A stretch of 64,000 bases of DNA, taken from assembly GCA_947652605.1 (NCBI GenBank), contig OX393577.1:53158108-53222107 (forward strand). The letters run 5' to 3'. Below are positions 60,706 through 64,000 of the stretch, in pieces (position 1 is the first letter of the stretch; each line of letters begins with the position of its first letter). The notes beneath the pieces were generated by a model, which saw nothing but the letters and a program-made list of their open reading frames with translations, ran no database searches and was not told where the DNA came from. The translations under genes and the position numbers were made by a program. This DNA comes from Elmis aenea. Taxonomy: Eukaryota; Arthropoda; Insecta; Coleoptera; Elmidae.

Positions 60706-62060
60706 AAAACTGGAAAATACGATTTTTGAAAATCGTCTAGAACTCCTTTGGAGTATGAAATATTTCAAATGTGTAAAAACATTGCCCAAACAACTTTTTA
60801 AGCCGAATCGGATGGTGGTCACAAATTTCTCCTAGATCGATTCGTTTTTGTTTTATGACAACCAACTTTATTTTTTCTTATGGACGCAATTTTTACTATT
60901 GACATAATCAAATAGCATTTATTTTTCTGAATTAATTTGATGTATCACACATGGTATTTTACTTCTTTATTAACTGTCAAATTAAAAAAAAGGGGGGTTA
61001 AACAATAACCATTAAAAATCAGGTAGACCGGTCGTTGTAGTTTATGTTGTTTCCGCGACAACCAATCAACAAACTAAAAGTTTTGAACGTCTGTTACCTG
61101 TCACATTAATAGATTCATAAAAATGAAGTTTAATAACGAAGAAGAAACGCGATATACTGCAAATTTTTTACAGTTCTTTTAAGTTATCACCTGCTTTATA
61201 AACTTTAACTTAGGTTTCTGTTTAACGTAGAAAAATAGTGTTTTCCCGGATCTGTTTGTAACAAAAATGTTTTTTTTATTGTCATCTGAAACATATCTGC
61301 CATATTTTTCTCTAAGTTTGGCAAAAGCCCAATATTTACCTAAGTTTCTGTCTAACGTACAAAAATATGTGTGCGAGGGTTGTCTTATTTCAGGATATGT
61401 TTCTGCATATCGTTGACTTGCCGATATAGAATACATATTCAATAAATAAAAAATTGGCATCATATTGCGTTTTACTTTGTTATTGAAATTCATTTGTACG
61501 AATCTATTAATGTGACAATAGGCTTTTCAAAACTTTTAGTTTGTTGATTGGTTGCCATGTAAACAACATAAACTAAAACGACTGGCCTACCTGATTTATA
61601 ATGGTTATTGTTTAAAACCCTTTTTTTTTATTTGACAATTAATAAAGAAATAAAATACCATGTGTGATACATCAATGAATTCAGAAAAATAAATGCTATT
61701 TGATTATGTAAATAGCAAAAATTGCGCCCATAAGAAAAAGTTGGTTGTCAAAAAACAAAAACGAATCGATCTAGAAAAAATTTGTGACCACCATCCGATT
61801 CGGCTTAACAAGTTGCTTGGGCAATGTTTTAACGCATTTGAAATATTTCATACACCAAAGAGTTGTAGACGATTTTCAAAAATCGTATTTTCCAGTTTTT
61901 CCTAATTTTCTCAGATACCGTTTGAGATATTTCCAATTTCTCTGTGAATTATTAATAAGCACCAAATTTAGCAACTTTGCCAAATTTCAACCTATACTCT
62001 AGCTATTATAATAAGCGAGATCCCCATGCTTAAACTCGAATTTCAATCACCCTGTATAAT
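60706..62060. mobile_element. DUF4817-type transposon derivative with long inverted arms
   Basis: The left arm 60706-61135 and right arm about 61493-62060 are inverted copies (CTGGAAAAACTGGAAAATAC, GCCGAATCGGATGGTGGTCA, ATTTGATTATGTAAAT-like words). The right end reads TCACCCTGTATAA. The central 360 bp is a transposon ORF fragment. The arms match the body of the short derivatives at 30-435 and 2799-3205. Confidence 0.75.
61179..61493 (-). pseudogene. Transposon ORF fragment, DUF4817-like helix-turn-helix N terminus
   Basis: This 104-aa frame starts MNFNNKVKRNMMPIFYLLN and contains YAETYPEIRQPSHTYFCTLD and REKYGRY. The layout resembles the N-terminal helix-turn-helix (DUF4817) of insect Tc1-like transposon proteins: a start with NF(T/N)NEEK, then YPxxRQPxxxxFxxLxxNL. 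No catalytic DDE domain follows. Assignment rests on remembered family features and a domain search would be decisive. Confidence 0.6.
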
Positions 62061-62067
62061 GGTAAAC

Positions 62068-62476
62068 ATATACAGGATTAGGAGAAATTTCCGGAACGGC
62101 GTTTATCTTAGTTATTTTCAAACTTTCTGAAATTTGGCTTGAACATGTGGTCAAAAATAAAGAATTTATTAACAGTATTTTTATTTTTTTTGCATTTCCG
62201 GTTTAGCAGGAAATGACCCGAACCTAATTTTTATAAATGGAACACCCTGTATATTTTTATATTTTCGAATGCAGAATGAAAAGACATTAAAAAATATTAA
62301 TATCAAGGATTTGATTTGAAAATAAAATTAATAAAATAATTTTAAAAATGTAACAAAATCAAGATACATGTTGCCAAGTTTTATTCATGAGAGCGTTAAC
62401 GGGTATCAGATCCATGCATCATCAAAATCAATAAACAGACAGTAGTCAGTTCCGGGACATTCTCCTAATCCTGTAT
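62068..62476. repeat. Fold-back element with TATACAGGATTAGGAGAA ends
   Basis: TATACAGGATTAGGAGAAATT and CATTCTCCTAATCCTGTATA are inverted. The CCGGAAC/GTTCCGG words continue the arms. An internal AACACCCTGTATA at 62236-62248 hints at a further partial insertion. Confidence 0.75.
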
Positions 62477-62724
62477 AAATTATATTTGCCATTAATAATT
62501 TTGCAGCATATTTCCAATTGGATTCATAATTGCACATACCGAATACAAAGTATCAAATGCATTGTAATATATCTAGCAGAATTATCCAATTTACTTTACT
62601 TTTAAAGATAAAAAAGTACCTGTAACGAGATAACTGAATATGGCAACACTGCAAATAAGTTTATACTATTTTTGATGTAAAATAGAGTTATCAGATAACA
62701 TTTTGATGAAGTTCAAGTGCATTT

Positions 62725-62918
62725 CAGTGCTTTCCAACTTTTTTGTCTACGCGACACGCAGTCCTACTTATGAAAAATAGTGACATCCTGGAAGAAAAAT
62801 GCAAATGAATTGTATAAAACAGATTAAATAAGGAGCAGTCGCAGTATAAGCATTTAAAAATGAAAAATTTTGTGACACACTTAGTATCAAGTCGTGACAC
62901 ACCGGTTGGAAAGCACTG
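62725..62918. mobile_element. hAT-like MITE, degenerate duplication
   Basis: The termini CAGTGCTTTCCAACTTTTTT and GGTTGGAAAGCACTG pair, with subterminal GCGACACGC and GTCGTGACACAC words. The flanks GTGCATTT and ATCTATTT agree at only five of eight positions, so the duplication has decayed or is absent. Confidence 0.65.
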
Positions 62919-63055
62919 ATCTATTTGACGTAGTGTTTACATCAAACAAAAGTACTTTCTCATGTTAATTTAAAATTTATAAACATGAAAAAAAAACACC
63001 TGTGCTCATTTCAAAAACGTAATTAGAATGAATAACGCAATGGGAAGTTTAAACA

Positions 63056-63772
63056 TATACAGGGTCCTGCATTAGTGCGTCGGGCTTTCATAGCGCCCCG
63101 CCCGTAGGAGATAAAAAAAAAACCTAAATACAAAAAGTTATTGGTTTCAAAAGATCTACGTCTTAAAATTATTTTCAGCTATACAGGGTGTCCCATTTTC
63201 GTGCCATAACAAAAACAAAGATTTTTTTAAATGGAACACCCTGTATATTTTTAGGTCTTCGGATGTAATTTTTTAACCTCTACATGAATGACTTTTCGTT
63301 TTTTGATTTTGTGTCAGGGTTGCCAACTTATTAATTTTTTTCCGAAAAATCTGACATTAGCAGGCCTAACTTTAAAAAATCGTAGCGACCTCGTTTCTTG
63401 AAGTTAAGAAATAAGTTTTATCAATAATGTTAGTTCGGTTAGGGAGCAACATTTTAAAAATAAAAAATAAAAATTTATTGATACAGGGTGTTCACAAAAA
63501 AATGCCAAACTTTCCAAACTTCAAAGTGACATAACTTATTTTTTTCAAATGTAAACACCCTTGTTTTATTATGCTATTCGATAGCATTTTTTTTCCCCTT
63601 CAATTTTTATGGGGGGTGTCCTATGTCTAAACCCCGTAGTTGTTGAGATATTCAATACTTTTCAAAAAAGTAGCCATTTAATTGCATTTTTATGCACCGA
63701 AGTAGGCCGCGCATATGCAAAACAAGGCGGGGCGCTATGAAAGCCCGACGCACTAATGCAGGACCCTGTATA
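63056..63772. repeat. Fold-back element with TATACAGGGTCCTGCATTAG ends
   Basis: About 45 bp at each end are a near-perfect inverted pair (GTGCGTCGGGCTTTCATAGC, GCGCCCCGCC). The interior contains further ACAGGGTGT words at 63183 and 63484 and an ACACCCTGTATA at 63236, suggesting nested or composite ends. Confidence 0.85.
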
Positions 63773-64000
63773 ATACATGTAGCGTAATTTTTACTACCAG
63801 TGATATAAATAGTTTTGTAAATAAGTACATTGTTAATTTGGTGGCTTTTTAATTAATATGGTGTAAATTTTGTTATCTAATCAAATTTGAGAATCCCTAT
63901 AATTGAACTTTAAAAAATATCTTTGATTTTCGCATTCTATGATAGTCCTTATAAATAAATAATTAATTGTTTGTAATCTTTAAATTGATTGTTAGAGGAG
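63773..64000. other. Window end, nothing recognised
   Basis: AT-rich sequence. Confidence 0.3.

Overview
This is an AT-rich, intron-bearing animal nuclear sequence. The genes are clearly insect-like: a ZAD-type C2H2 zinc finger protein, germ cell-less, and short GT-AG introns. The dense MITEs and fold-back repeats, together with a DUF4817-like transposon ORF, suggest a beetle or a similar repeat-rich insect. The order is an inference, not something the sequence proves. I saw no tRNA, rRNA, CRISPR, plasmid or viral feature.

Five complete genes and the 3' end of a sixth can be assembled exon by exon, with reading phase preserved at every junction. From left to right they are: (1) the last two visible exons of a glycine/serine-rich protein gene (+, 6746-18086), split by an 11 kb repeat-packed intron; (2) a 975-aa ZAD-C2H2 zinc finger protein (+, 19421-23155); (3) a tail-anchored ER ubiquitin-conjugating enzyme, UBE2J1/Ubc6 type (+, 28360-30501); (4) an ARL13B-type ciliary GTPase (-, 38218-36421); (5) germ cell-less, a BTB-BACK CUL3 adaptor (-, 50313-43796), which lies head to head with (6) COX18, a mitochondrial inner-membrane insertase (+, 50972-52206); (7) TM9SF3, a nine-pass Golgi/endosomal membrane protein (+, 52694-59944). 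A possible small secreted-protein ORF lies at 26903-27163 on the minus strand. The genes are unrelated housekeeping or regulatory genes and do not form a pathway.

The rest is mostly repeats. Two structural classes dominate. The first is hAT-type elements and MITEs with CAG- or TAGGG-starting termini and 8-bp target duplications that can be read directly (2305-3825, 3834-4664, 11821-11996, 15896-17583, 40441-40716, 44681-45870, 55524-55819, 58300-59333, 58480-58887). The second is fold-back elements with long inverted arms, many ending in the same short motif ACAGGGTG/CACCCTGT although their bodies are unrelated (7966-8598, 31267-33065, 31853-32472, 34118-35203, 41982-43018, 48191-48950, 63056-63772 and others). 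A piggyBac-type TTAA MITE (39975-40140), a Tc1-like transposase relic and a DUF4817-like transposon family are also present. Elements are often nested two or three deep, mainly in introns of the glycine-rich gene, gcl and TM9SF3.

The most interesting observations are two hAT elements side by side with three copies of one 8-bp target site, the convergence of many fold-back families on one terminal motif, a transposon ORF fragment enclosed by long inverted arms, and a short secreted ORF whose C terminus appears to be supplied by a repeat terminus.
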